DNA from: Streptomyces triculaminicus
Lineage (GTDB): Bacteria; Actinomycetota; Actinomycetes; Streptomycetales; Streptomycetaceae
Reading direction: 5' to 3'
Length of the DNA: 64,000 nt
NCBI RefSeq assembly: GCF_017349075.1
Contig: NZ_JAFMOF010000004.1
Location: forward strand, 682,001 to 746,000
Numbering within the stretch: position 1 is the stretch's first letter; every line of letters starts with the position of its first letter. Below, piece after piece: positions 7,063 to 14,261 of the stretch. The notes below the pieces were generated by a model. The model was not told the DNA's origin. It worked only from the letters and a program-made list of their open reading frames with translations, and did not search any database. The translations under genes and the position numbers were made by a program.

Positions 7063-8682
7063 ATGCCGAAGCTGTCGAAGCCCTTGCCCGCCCGGCCCCT
7101 GCCCTTGCCCCTGCGCGGCCTCGTGCGCCTGCGGCCGGCCGCCGACATCTGGCACAAGGCGGCCTTCAGCGCGGCCGTGGCGATGGCGGTGCCCGACCTC
7201 GTCCTGCTCGCGCTCGGCCGCCTCGACCTGGTGCTCTACACCGCCGCCGGCGCCCTGTGCGCCCTGTACGGGCACGACCGGCCGTACGCCGCGCGCGCCC
7301 GTACCGTCGCCTGGGTGGTGCTGGCGACGGTCGCGGGCGTGGGCGCCGCCCTGACCGGCGCCGCGCTCCTCCCCTCCGCCCCGCTGCTGGTCCTGGGCGC
7401 CTCGCTGCTGGCCGCCGTGCACAAGGTGGTGTGCGACGCGACCCGGATCGGGCCGCCCGGCAACGTCGTGCTCACCTTCGTCACCTCGAGCGCCTTCTTC
7501 GTCCCCCAGCGGATCGGCGAGGTGCCGGGCCATCTCGGCCTCGTCCTGGCGGCCGGGGCGCTCGCCTGGCTGGTCTGCATGGCGCCCGCGCTGGTGCGGC
7601 CGTACGGGCCGGAGCGGATCGCCGCCGCCCGCGCGCTGGAGGCGGCGGCCGGCCTGCTGCGCGCGGAGGCCGCCGACACGGCGCCGGCCCGCCACGCCAC
7701 GGCCGCCGCGGTGAGCGCGGCCCGGCGGGCGCTCGGCGGCGACACCACGTCGCGCGACGCGCTGCGGCGGGCGGTGGCCCGCGCGGACGCCGCCCTGGCC
7801 GCCGGCCCGGCCGACCCGGCCGAGGCCGAACGGCTGCTGGCCCACGCGCGCGTGCTGCGCGGCGGGGGCGCCCTCGGCGCCCGGCTGCGCGCCCACGCGC
7901 ACCTGGCCCCCGCCGGCGTGCGCGTGGCCACGGGCGCGACGCTGGCCGGGTGGGCCTCGCTCGCCCTCGGCAGCCACCACCCCTACTGGGCCGTGGTGAC
8001 GGCGGCCGCAGTGATCCAGGCGAACACCACCGCGACATGGCAGCGCGCGGTGCAGCGCGCGCTCGGCAACCTGCTCGGCCTGCTGCTCTTCACGGCGGTG
8101 CTCCCCCTCGCCCGGTCGGGTGAGGTCGCGCTGGTGTTCCTGACCCTCCTCCTGCAGATCGGCGCTGAGGCGTTCATCGCCCGGAACTACTGGCTGGGCA
8201 GCGTGTGCGTCACCCCGATGGCCCTGCTGCTGGGCGAGTTCGGCGGCCCGCACCCGGCCGGGGCGCTGGTCGCCGACCGCTGGACGGACACCCTGGTGGG
8301 GGTGGCGCTGGGGCTGACGGTGTGCGCGCTGGTCACCAACCGGCGGGCGGCCGGGCGGGTCCACGAGGCCCTCGGGCGGGCGAGGGCCGCACGGGTGGCC
8401 GCCGAGGCCGCGGCCGCCGGCCCGTGTTCCGCCGACGAGGCCCGGGCGACGCGGGACCGGCTGGGCGCCGCGCTGCTCGCACTGCGGGAGGCCGTGGACG
8501 TCGCGGCGGGCGAGTGGTGGCAGGCCGCGTGGCCGCGGCGGCGGGCGGCCGAGGAGGAACGGGAGGGCTACCGGGCGCTGGCGGCGCTCGGCGCCGGGGC
8601 CCGTCCGGCCGCGGACGACGCCGTGCCCCCGCACGGGCGGGGGGCCCGGCGGCCTCTTCACGCCGCGGACGGCAGAATCTGA
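7063..8682 (+). CDS. FUSC-family (fusaric acid resistance-type) membrane protein
   Basis: A 539-residue integral membrane protein with the two-half layout of the FUSC family. Helices at about residues 28-180 are followed by a soluble alanine/arginine-rich region (about 185-280). A second helix group (about 283-430) contains HPYWAVVTAAAVIQANTTATWQRAVQRALGNLLG, the conserved FUSC segment. A basic helical tail completes it. Relatives export aromatic acids and similar compounds, but the substrate here is unknown. The ATG is 22 bases after the dehydrogenase stop without a visible ribosome site, so a leaderless transcript from TAACGT is possible. A MarR gene follows 36 bases downstream and may form one unit with it. 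Confidence 0.82.
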   Translation: MPKLSKPLPARPLPLPLRGLVRLRPAADIWHKAAFSAAVAMAVPDLVLLALGRLDLVLYTAAGALCALYGHDRPYAARARTVAWVVLATVAGVGAALTGAALLPSAPLLVLGASLLAAVHKVVCDATRIGPPGNVVLTFVTSSAFFVPQRIGEVPGHLGLVLAAGALAWLVCMAPALVRPYGPERIAAARALEAAAGLLRAEAADTAPARHATAAAVSAARRALGGDTTSRDALRRAVARADAALAAGPADPAEAERLLAHARVLRGGGALGARLRAHAHLAPAGVRVATGATLAGWASLALGSHHPYWAVVTAAAVIQANTTATWQRAVQRALGNLLGLLLFTAVLPLARSGEVALVFLTLLLQIGAEAFIARNYWLGSVCVTPMALLLGEFGGPHPAGALVADRWTDTLVGVALGLTVCALVTNRRAAGRVHEALGRARAARVAAEAAAAGPCSADEARATRDRLGAALLALREAVDVAAGEWWQAAWPRRRAAEEEREGYRALAALGAGARPAADDAVPPHGRGARRPLHAADGRI

Positions 8683-8718
8683 GGCGGACCGTCGTACGAA
8701 CCGGAGAGGACCGACACC

Positions 8719-9225
8719 GTGGCCGAGGACATCGTCGCGCGCGTGCTGCGCCAGTGGCAGCAGGTCCATCCCGGACTCGACACCGCGCCGATGGCCGTGA
8801 TCGGCAGGCTCAACCGCTGCGCCGCGCTGCTGCAGCAGGCGGCCGACGCGCCGCTGGTGCGGGAGGGGCTCACACGGGCCGAGTTCGACATCCTGGGGAC
8901 GCTGCGCCGCACCGGCCGTGAGCTGACGCCCGGCCAGATCGCGCGGGAGACCTTCGCGTCGGGGGCGGCGGTCACCAAACGGCTGCGGGTGCTGGAGGAG
9001 CGGGAGCTCGTCACCCGCCGCCCCGACGACCGCGACCGGCGGATGGCCCACCTCTCGCTCACGGACGCCGGCCGCGAAATGATCGACCGCCTCATCCCCG
9101 ACCAGCTCGCCTACGAGCAGGCACTGCTCTCCGGCCTCGGCCAGGACCGCCAGGACGAGCTCGCGGGCACCCTCGCCGAGCTGCTGGTCCTCCTCGAGGG
9201 CCGGCTCGGCGGCCTCCAGCCCTGA
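8719..9225 (+). CDS. MarR-family transcriptional regulator
   Basis: A 168-residue winged-helix protein. The recognition region LTPGQIARETFASGAAVTKRLRVLEERELVTRRPDDRDRR (about residues 75-114) holds the helix-turn-helix and the wing with the DxRD motif typical of MarR. Dimerisation helices lie at both ends. The GTG start has GGAGAGGA upstream. It follows the FUSC gene closely in the same direction, and MarR proteins commonly control neighbouring efflux genes, so control of the FUSC gene is a reasonable inference. No clear palindrome was seen in the 36-base gap. Confidence 0.87.
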   Translation: MAEDIVARVLRQWQQVHPGLDTAPMAVIGRLNRCAALLQQAADAPLVREGLTRAEFDILGTLRRTGRELTPGQIARETFASGAAVTKRLRVLEERELVTRRPDDRDRRMAHLSLTDAGREMIDRLIPDQLAYEQALLSGLGQDRQDELAGTLAELLVLLEGRLGGLQP

Positions 9226-9264
9226 GCCGCCCGCCCGTACGGGCACGACCCCGTCCAGAGAGCC

Positions 9265-9285
9265 GCATACCCCTGCCGGGTATGC
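9265..9285. promoter_or_regulatory. Perfect palindrome resembling a CsoR copper-repressor operator
   Basis: Two perfect 8-base arms, GCATACCC (9265-9272) and GGGTATGC (9278-9285), flank a 5-base centre. CsoR repressors of actinobacteria bind G/C-tract pseudo-palindromes of the form ATACCC-n5-GGGTAT upstream of copper-efflux genes. The site lies directly before the remains of a copper-transporting ATPase, which supports the reading. No csoR gene was seen in the window. Confidence 0.65.
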
Positions 9286-9289
9286 GACT

Positions 9290-9775
9290 CTCGGCCGCCG
9301 CAAGCTGCTGGCGGAACAGGGCGTCATCTTTCCCCCCGCGCTCGGGCGCGCCCTGGACGACGCCGAGGCCCTCGGCCGCACCGCCGTCACCGTCGCCTGG
9401 GACGGCGGGGCCCGCGCGGTCCTCGAGGTCACCGACGCCGTCAAGCCCACCAGCGCCGAGGCGGTCCGGCGGCTGCGCGCCCTGGGCCTGACGCCCATCC
9501 TCCTCACCGGCGACAACGAGACGGTCGCCCGGGCGGTGGCGGCCGAGGTCGGCATCGACGAGGTCATGCCCGAGGACAAGGTCGACGTCGTCAAGCGTCT
9601 GCAGGCCGAGGGCCGGTCGGTGGCCATGGTCGGCGACGGCGTCAACGTCGCCGCCCTTCCCCTCGCCGCCGCCGGACTGCTCAACCCGATGATCGCCGGA
9701 GCCGCCATGGCGTTCTCCTCCGTCTTCGTCGTCGGCAACAGCCTCCGCCTGCGCCGCTACTCCCCCGCGCACTGA
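9290..9775 (+). pseudogene. copA: Remnant of a CopA-type copper P-type ATPase with several internal deletions
   Basis: The frame running through GRRKLLAEQGV, EVTDAVKPTSAEAVRRLRALG, LLTGDNETVARAVAAEVGIDEV, MPEDKVDVVKRLQ and the tail AALPLAAAGLLNPMIAGAAMAF is that of a heavy-metal P1B ATPase. No in-frame start codon precedes it. Everything before the nucleotide domain is missing: metal-binding domains, the first six helices including CPC, and the DKTGT phosphorylation site. Two more deletions are visible. About four residues are lost between GIDEV and MPEDKV. The hinge GDGVN is joined straight to the last helix, losing the usual DAPAL segment and most of the region after it. It cannot be a working pump. 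The CsoR-like palindrome immediately upstream marks the old regulated promoter. Confidence 0.85.
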
Positions 9776-9805
9776 ACCCCGCGCGCCCGGCCCGCACACA
9801 GCCCG

Positions 9806-9865
9806 GCCGTCGCTCAAGGGCCGTCGGTGGCACATTCCTGCCACCGACGGCCCTTGAGCGACGGC
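9806..9865. terminator. Very long perfect hairpin (27-bp arms, 6-nt loop)
   Basis: Arms 9806-9832 and 9839-9865 are exact reverse complements around the 6-base loop CATTCC. There is no T-run, as is usual in Streptomyces. It lies between the dead copper ATPase and the PIG-L gene, 23 bases before the PIG-L ATG. A bidirectional terminator is the simplest reading. The exact pairing over 27 bases is unusual and could instead mark a recent insertion. Confidence 0.7.
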
Positions 9866-9888
9866 TTCCGCCGCAAGAGGCTGGGACC

Positions 9889-10488
9889 ATGGATGATCTT
9901 CTTCGTACCGCTGTCGTGCTTCCCGCCACGGACCGCCGCCCGCCCCACAGCGTGCTGGTGATCGGCTCCCACCCCGCGGACATCGCCCTGCACGCCGGCG
10001 GCACCCTCGCGCGGTGGGTCGAGCGCGGCACCCGCGCGACCTACTGCGTCCTCACCGGCCCGGACGGCGAGGACGGCACGCCCGCGGAGTTCCGCCGGGC
10101 CGGGCAGCGCCTGGCCGCGAAGCTCTGCGGCGTCACGGACGTGCGCTTCCTCGGCCGCGGGGAGCTGGCCGCGGTGGTCCAGGACTCACGCCCCGGGCGG
10201 GTGCTCGCGCCGGGGACGGATCCGCTGGAGGAGTGGGCGGAGCTCGAGGCCGTCCCGGAGCTGTGGCTGACGGACGCCCCCGAACCCAACCAGTACGTGG
10301 ACGTCACGGCCGTCCTGGAGCGCAAGCTGGACGCGCTGCGGTCGGACGCCGCGTGGGCCGCGTCCGGCGCGGACCCCGAGGAGCGGCTGCGCGAGCGGCT
10401 CGCCGCGCACGCCCGGGCCGGCGGGCTGCCGCAGGGGCGCCTCGCCGAGGCGTTCCAGGTCCTGCGGCCCGTACGGCGCAGGCCCTGA
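9889..10488 (+). CDS. PIG-L-family deacetylase-like protein, shortened and probably inactive
   Basis: A 199-residue protein whose ends match the PIG-L/LmbE family: the N-terminal VLVIGSHPADIALHAGGTLARWVERGTRATYC and the C-terminal VPELWLTDAPEPNQYVDVTAVLERKLDAL and ARAGGLPQGRLAEAF. Active relatives carry AHPDD; here it reads SHPAD, losing the first aspartate of that pair. The second metal and catalytic motif HPDH and the stretch around it are absent: the chain passes from RVLAPGTDP almost directly to the PELWL strand. Length is about 40-60 residues short of usual. The frame is open, so it may still be made. It lies beside another decayed gene. It could also be an evolving non-enzymatic form. 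Confidence 0.72.
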   Translation: MDDLLRTAVVLPATDRRPPHSVLVIGSHPADIALHAGGTLARWVERGTRATYCVLTGPDGEDGTPAEFRRAGQRLAAKLCGVTDVRFLGRGELAAVVQDSRPGRVLAPGTDPLEEWAELEAVPELWLTDAPEPNQYVDVTAVLERKLDALRSDAAWAASGADPEERLRERLAAHARAGGLPQGRLAEAFQVLRPVRRRP

Positions 10489-10498
10489 CCCGGCGCGG

Positions 10499-11050
10499 TC
10501 AGGGCGCGGAGGTCGGCATGGCCGGGGCCACGGCGGGGGCGTTGTACTTCTTGTCGCACAGCAGGTCCGGGATCTTCTTCCCCGCGCCGACGAGGTCCAC
10601 CCGGACCTGCTCCGGCCTCAGGCCGCCGGGCCCGGTGTTGTGGGCCGCCGTGCACACCAGCTGGACGCGGGCGACGGGCGAGAGCCGGGTCACATCCAGG
10701 GGCAGGGTGACGGTGACCCTGCCCACGGCGGAGACGACCTCGAAGCGGCCGCCGATCCGGGGCAGTTCGGAGTAGAGGCCGCGCATCTTCTCGGCCTCGT
10801 TGGGGCCGGCCAGCAGCAGCGGCACCGCCTCCTCGGCGCTGACCTCCGCGTCGGCCGGGCGGTTGACCATCTGGACGCCGCCCGGGAAGCCGAAGTAGAG
10901 CCGGACCTCCGGGGTCTTCACGCCCGGCCGCCTGACGCCCTGGGCCGGCTGCCCCACCTCCACGACCTCGGTCGGCTCGATGCCGCAGGCGGCCAGCGGC
11001 GCGGCGAGCGACCCCAGCAGCAGCGCGGCGGCCGCGCGTCGTGCCCTCAC
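10499..11050 (-). CDS. Secreted lipoprotein with GerMN-like domain, linked to a two-component system
   Basis: A 183-residue protein with an N-terminal signal ending in the lipobox LAAC (cysteine near residue 22). The mature part contains VRLYFGFPGGVQMVNR and AEEAVPLLLAGPNEAEKMRGLYSELP, the pattern of GerMN domains found in LpqB and other actinobacterial lipoproteins. The GTG start at 11050 overlaps the stop of the sensor kinase gene (GTGA), so it is the third gene of the operon. Lipoproteins encoded with CseBC-type systems modulate envelope-stress sensing; a similar role is inferred here. The stop lies 10 bases from the convergent PIG-L gene. Confidence 0.75.
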   Translation of the reverse strand: MRARRAAAALLLGSLAAPLAACGIEPTEVVEVGQPAQGVRRPGVKTPEVRLYFGFPGGVQMVNRPADAEVSAEEAVPLLLAGPNEAEKMRGLYSELPRIGGRFEVVSAVGRVTVTLPLDVTRLSPVARVQLVCTAAHNTGPGGLRPEQVRVDLVGAGKKIPDLLCDKKYNAPAVAPAMPTSAP

Positions 11051-12579
11051 TTCTCGTCGCCTCCTCGCCGCAGCGGGAGGTCGACGGTGAACACCGCTCC
11101 GCCCCCGGCCATGTTGGCCGCCCGCACGGTGCCGTCGTGCAGGCGTACGTTCTCCATGGTGATGGCGAGGCCGAGGCCGCTGCCCTCGGAGCGGACGCGG
11201 GCGGCGTCCGCCTTGAAGAACCGTTCGAAGACGTGCGGCAGCACCTCGGGGTCGATGCCCTCGCCCCGGTCCGCGATCTCGATCAGCAGCCGCTCGCCCT
11301 CGCCGTGCGGCCTGACCCGGACCGCGACGCTCACCGGCTCCCCGCCGTGGCGCAGCGCGTTGCCGACGAGGTTGGCGACCACGACGTCGATGCGGCGCGG
11401 GTCCAGCCGGGCCCGTACGTCCTCGGGCAGGTCGGCCCGCACCTTGTTCTGCCAGCCGCGGGCCTGGAGGGTCTTGCGGACGGTCTCGGCGACGTCGACC
11501 TCGTCCAGGTGCAGGGCGGCGGCGCCCGCGTCGAAGCGGGAGATCTCCATCAGGTCCTCGACCATGCGGGCGAGCTTCCCGGTCTCCTGGCTGATGAGGC
11601 GGACGGCGTAGGCGGTGTCGGGGTCGAGGGTGGCGGCGTCCTCGTCGAGAACGTCGACGACGGCGGTCATGGCGGCGAGCGGGGTGCGCAGTTCGTGGGA
11701 GACGTCGGCGGCGAAGCGCCGGGAGTTGGCCTCCATGCGACGCAGTTCGGCCACGTTCTCCTCCAGGGCGGCCGCCATGTCGTTGAAGGTGCGCGAGAGG
11801 TCGGCGAGTTCGTCGCGCCCGGTCACCTTCAGCCGGGTGTCGAGCCGGCCGTCGGTGATCTGCTGGGTGGCGCGGCGCAGCTCGCGAACGGGCCGCAGCA
11901 CGCCGCGCGCGGCCACCAGGGCGGGCACCACGGCCAGCGCGATGGCCGGCAGGGCCCCGCGCTGGGCGGCCTTCACCAGGGCCGAGACGTTGACCTCGTC
12001 CTCGCGCAGCGGCACATGGGCGTAGACCTCGAGGCCGGACATCTGCCCGCCGTCGCCGCTGAAGGCCACGGGCAGGCCGATGACGAGCCACGGCTTGCCG
12101 TCGCTGTCGACGCGCTGGAAGGACGCGATGCCGGCGCGCACCTTGGTGCGCACGCCGTCGGGAACGGTCCTGCCGACCGCCCGGGTGCCGGGGACGACGG
12201 GCTCGTCGCGGTAGCGGGCCTGGACGACCCAGTGCTGGGCCTGGCCGGCCCGGTCGAGGTTCTGGGTGAACCTGACCAGGTCGCCGGTGCGGGGTGGGAA
12301 GGTCAGTTCGGGGGCCTGGGAGTTGACCTGGGCGCGCAGCTGCTGCACGGCCGTGTCCTGGGTGCGCTTGAGGATCGCGGTGCGGGCCTCGCGGAAGGTC
12401 AGGGCGGCGGTGGTCAGCGCGCTGAGCGCGGCGACCAGCAGGAACGCCACGACGAGCCGGGCGCGCAGCCCGCGGGCGAGGGTGCGCAGGGCGGGCCGGC
12501 GCCAGGTGGGCCGGCGCAGGGCAGGGCGGCGCAGGGCGGGGCGGCGTATCGCCGGGCGGCGCAGGACCGGTCGTCTCAC
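11047..12579 (-). CDS. Membrane sensor histidine kinase (HAMP-HisKA-HATPase)
   Basis: A 510-residue kinase. Residues 1-40 hold an arginine/proline repeat, with a first transmembrane helix at about 40-62. An extracellular sensor domain follows (about 63-205), then a second helix (about 207-226) and HAMP (about 227-280). The phosphoacceptor is His295 in ADVSHELRTPL. The ATPase domain shows the N box VANLVGNALRHG and the G boxes ADRGEGI and GSGLGLAI. The layout resembles AfsQ2/CseC kinases of Streptomyces. The gene lies 10 bases after the response regulator stop and overlaps the lipoprotein start. The GTG start at 12579 includes the repeat; a later start near residue 40 would remove it. Confidence 0.9.
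   Translation of the reverse strand: MRRPVLRRPAIRRPALRRPALRRPTWRRPALRTLARGLRARLVVAFLLVAALSALTTAALTFREARTAILKRTQDTAVQQLRAQVNSQAPELTFPPRTGDLVRFTQNLDRAGQAQHWVVQARYRDEPVVPGTRAVGRTVPDGVRTKVRAGIASFQRVDSDGKPWLVIGLPVAFSGDGGQMSGLEVYAHVPLREDEVNVSALVKAAQRGALPAIALAVVPALVAARGVLRPVRELRRATQQITDGRLDTRLKVTGRDELADLSRTFNDMAAALEENVAELRRMEANSRRFAADVSHELRTPLAAMTAVVDVLDEDAATLDPDTAYAVRLISQETGKLARMVEDLMEISRFDAGAAALHLDEVDVAETVRKTLQARGWQNKVRADLPEDVRARLDPRRIDVVVANLVGNALRHGGEPVSVAVRVRPHGEGERLLIEIADRGEGIDPEVLPHVFERFFKADAARVRSEGSGLGLAITMENVRLHDGTVRAANMAGGGAVFTVDLPLRRGGDEK
12483..12579. repeat. 15-bp tandem repeat encoding RRPAL units at the kinase N-terminus
   Basis: Successive 15-base units on the minus strand encode RRPVL, RRPAI, RRPAL, RRPAL, RRPTW and RRPAL immediately after the GTG start. 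The units are nearly identical at the DNA level (GCGGCGCAGGGCG-like on the plus strand). They produce a strongly basic cytoplasmic leader before the first transmembrane helix. Such repeats change copy number easily, and each change keeps the frame. Confidence 0.8.
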
Positions 12580-12589
12580 CGTCGTTCCG

Positions 12590-13297
12590 CTAGCTCTGGA
12601 CGGGGCCGAAGCGGTAGCCGAAGCCGCGCACGGTCTGGATGTACTTGGGGGAGCGGGTGGACTCCTCGACCTTGGTGCGCAGCCGCATCACGCAGGCGTC
12701 GACCAGGCGGGCGTCGCCGTGGTAGCTGTGCTCCCAGACGTGCTCGAGGAGCTGCTGGCGGCTGAAGACCCGGCCGGGGGTGGCGGACAGGTAGAGCAGG
12801 AGCTTCATCTCGGAGGGGGCGAGCGCGAGGTCCTGGCCGTGCTTGGAGACGAGCAGGCCGGCGCGGTCGATGGTGAGGTCGCCGTGCGACTCGGCCGCGG
12901 CCGGGACGAGCGCCGGGTCCGGGCCGCCGTCGACCGGCGCCGCGCGGCGCAGCACGGCGCGGATGCGGGCCTCGAGGACCTCGCCGCGGGCGGGCTTGAC
13001 GATGTAGTCGTCGGCCCCGGCCTCCAGGCCGAGGACGACGTCGATGTCGTCGCCGCGGGCGGTGAGCATGATGATCGGGATCTGCTGGGTGGCCCGGATG
13101 CGGCGGCAGACCTCGAAGCCGCTCAGGTCGGGCAGCATCAGGTCGAGCAGCACCAGGTCGGGCCGGAAGGCGTCCAGGGCCGCGAGCCCGGCTCCGCCGG
13201 TGGGCGCGGCCTCGACTTCGTGGCCGCGGCGGCGCAGGGTGAGGGTGACCCCATCCCGTACGGCCCGGTCGTCCTCGATCAGAAGCACGCGTGACAT
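12590..13297 (-). CDS. OmpR/PhoB-family response regulator (AfsQ1/CseB-like)
   Basis: A 235-residue regulator. The receiver domain (1-120) has the acid pair IEDD and phosphorylation site Asp52 in LLDLMLPD, with the KP dipeptide in YIVKPARG. The winged-helix output domain (about 135-232) ends in RLVDACVMRLRTKVEE and YIQTVRGFGYRFG. The C-terminal half resembles AfsQ1 (RLVDAC). AfsQ1 and CseB control antibiotic production and cell-envelope stress respectively. Order in this operon is regulator, kinase, lipoprotein, unlike the sigE-cseA-cseB-cseC order, and there is no sigma factor beside it. The 104-base upstream gap to the PaaX stop should hold the promoter; no certain operator was recognised. 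Confidence 0.9.
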   Translation of the reverse strand: MSRVLLIEDDRAVRDGVTLTLRRRGHEVEAAPTGGAGLAALDAFRPDLVLLDLMLPDLSGFEVCRRIRATQQIPIIMLTARGDDIDVVLGLEAGADDYIVKPARGEVLEARIRAVLRRAAPVDGGPDPALVPAAAESHGDLTIDRAGLLVSKHGQDLALAPSEMKLLLYLSATPGRVFSRQQLLEHVWEHSYHGDARLVDACVMRLRTKVEESTRSPKYIQTVRGFGYRFGPVQS

Positions 13298-13401
13298 GCG
13301 GACATTATCGGTCGTTCGAACACACGAATGCGCCCTGGAGCGGTCGGACCGGGGGAACTGTCACCGACTTCTCATATTCCCCACCCGCCCCCAACGTTCC
13401 C

Positions 13402-14166
13402 TCAGCCACCGATGTGCCGCAGGAGCAGGGACCGGAAGTCCCGGTCGAAGGCCTCGTAGCGCAGGCGCAGCCGGTCGCCGGGCCAGTCGGCGGGCAGCAG
13501 GGCGGCGGGCAGGACGGGGTCGGACAGCAGGTGGCGCAGCACGGCGGCGGAGACGGTGAAGCGCCCCGCCAGGCCGCCGGGCCGGTCCGGCGGCGCCTCG
13601 AGCGCCGCCTCCAGGGCCCGGGCCCGGCGGGCCCATCCGGCCAGGTCCCACAGGGCGGCGGCGAGGGCCGCGGGGTCGCCCTCGGGGGCTCCGGCGAGCA
13701 GGGTGCACTGCTCGGTGACGACCGCGGGCCGCCCGTCGCGCACCAGGTTCGCGGGCCGCAGCCAGCAGCCCTCGCGCAGCTCGGCCAGGCGCAGCGCCGC
13801 CATGGCCTGGCGCAGCGCGGCGCGGTCGGGGGCGGCGCGCCGCTCGGGGGTGACGACGGCGATCTCCCAGGAGCCGTCCCAGGGGCGGGTGCGCGGCGCG
13901 CGGCTGTCGTCCTGGCGGGCCTGGCGGGCGAGGAGGCGGTCGGTGAGCCGGTACGCGCCGTCGCGCTGCTCCAGGTCCCCGGCGGCCACCATCCGGGTCA
14001 GGGCGGTGCGGACGGTGCCCTCGGCGGTGCCGAACAACTCGCCGACGCGCACGAGCGCACGGGCGGGCAGCGCGGGCGGGTGGTGGCCCAGCAGGGTCGA
14101 GAGCACGACCGAGCGCGCGGTCAGCGGCCGCAGGGTGAGCGGTTCGGGCGCTTGTGTGTCATCCAT
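13402..14166 (-). CDS. PaaX-family transcriptional regulator
   Basis: A 254-residue protein with the PaaX layout. The N-terminal winged helix (residues about 15-80) has LTARSVVLSTLLG and ALVRVGELFGTAEGTVRTALTRMVAAGDL. The central region holds WDGSWEIAVV, and the C-terminal domain ends in AFDRDFRSLLL. PaaX repressors respond to aryl- or acyl-CoA compounds. The gene is divergent from an AidB-like acyl-CoA dehydrogenase, and an inverted repeat lies in the 95-base gap, so it probably controls that gene and itself. Start: ATG at 14166. Confidence 0.88.
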   Translation of the reverse strand: MDDTQAPEPLTLRPLTARSVVLSTLLGHHPPALPARALVRVGELFGTAEGTVRTALTRMVAAGDLEQRDGAYRLTDRLLARQARQDDSRAPRTRPWDGSWEIAVVTPERRAAPDRAALRQAMAALRLAELREGCWLRPANLVRDGRPAVVTEQCTLLAGAPEGDPAALAAALWDLAGWARRARALEAALEAPPDRPGGLAGRFTVSAAVLRHLLSDPVLPAALLPADWPGDRLRLRYEAFDRDFRSLLLRHIGG

Positions 14167-14184
14167 GGCTGACGAAACCCTATC

Positions 14185-14222
14185 TATTACAGTCTCGCAT
14201 CACGCATCATGAATCTGTAATA
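14185..14222. promoter_or_regulatory. Inverted repeat in the paaX-like / acyl-CoA dehydrogenase divergent promoter
   Basis: Perfect 8-base arms TATTACAG (14185-14192) and CTGTAATA (14215-14222) lie 30 bases apart centre to centre, about three helical turns. A direct repeat CGCATCA occurs twice between them (14196-14202 and 14203-14209). The AT-rich arms stand out in this genome. It is a likely operator for the adjacent PaaX-family regulator. Confidence 0.6.
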
Positions 14223-14261
14223 CCGACCGCATGCCCGCCGCCGTACCGCCCGGAGGTCGCC

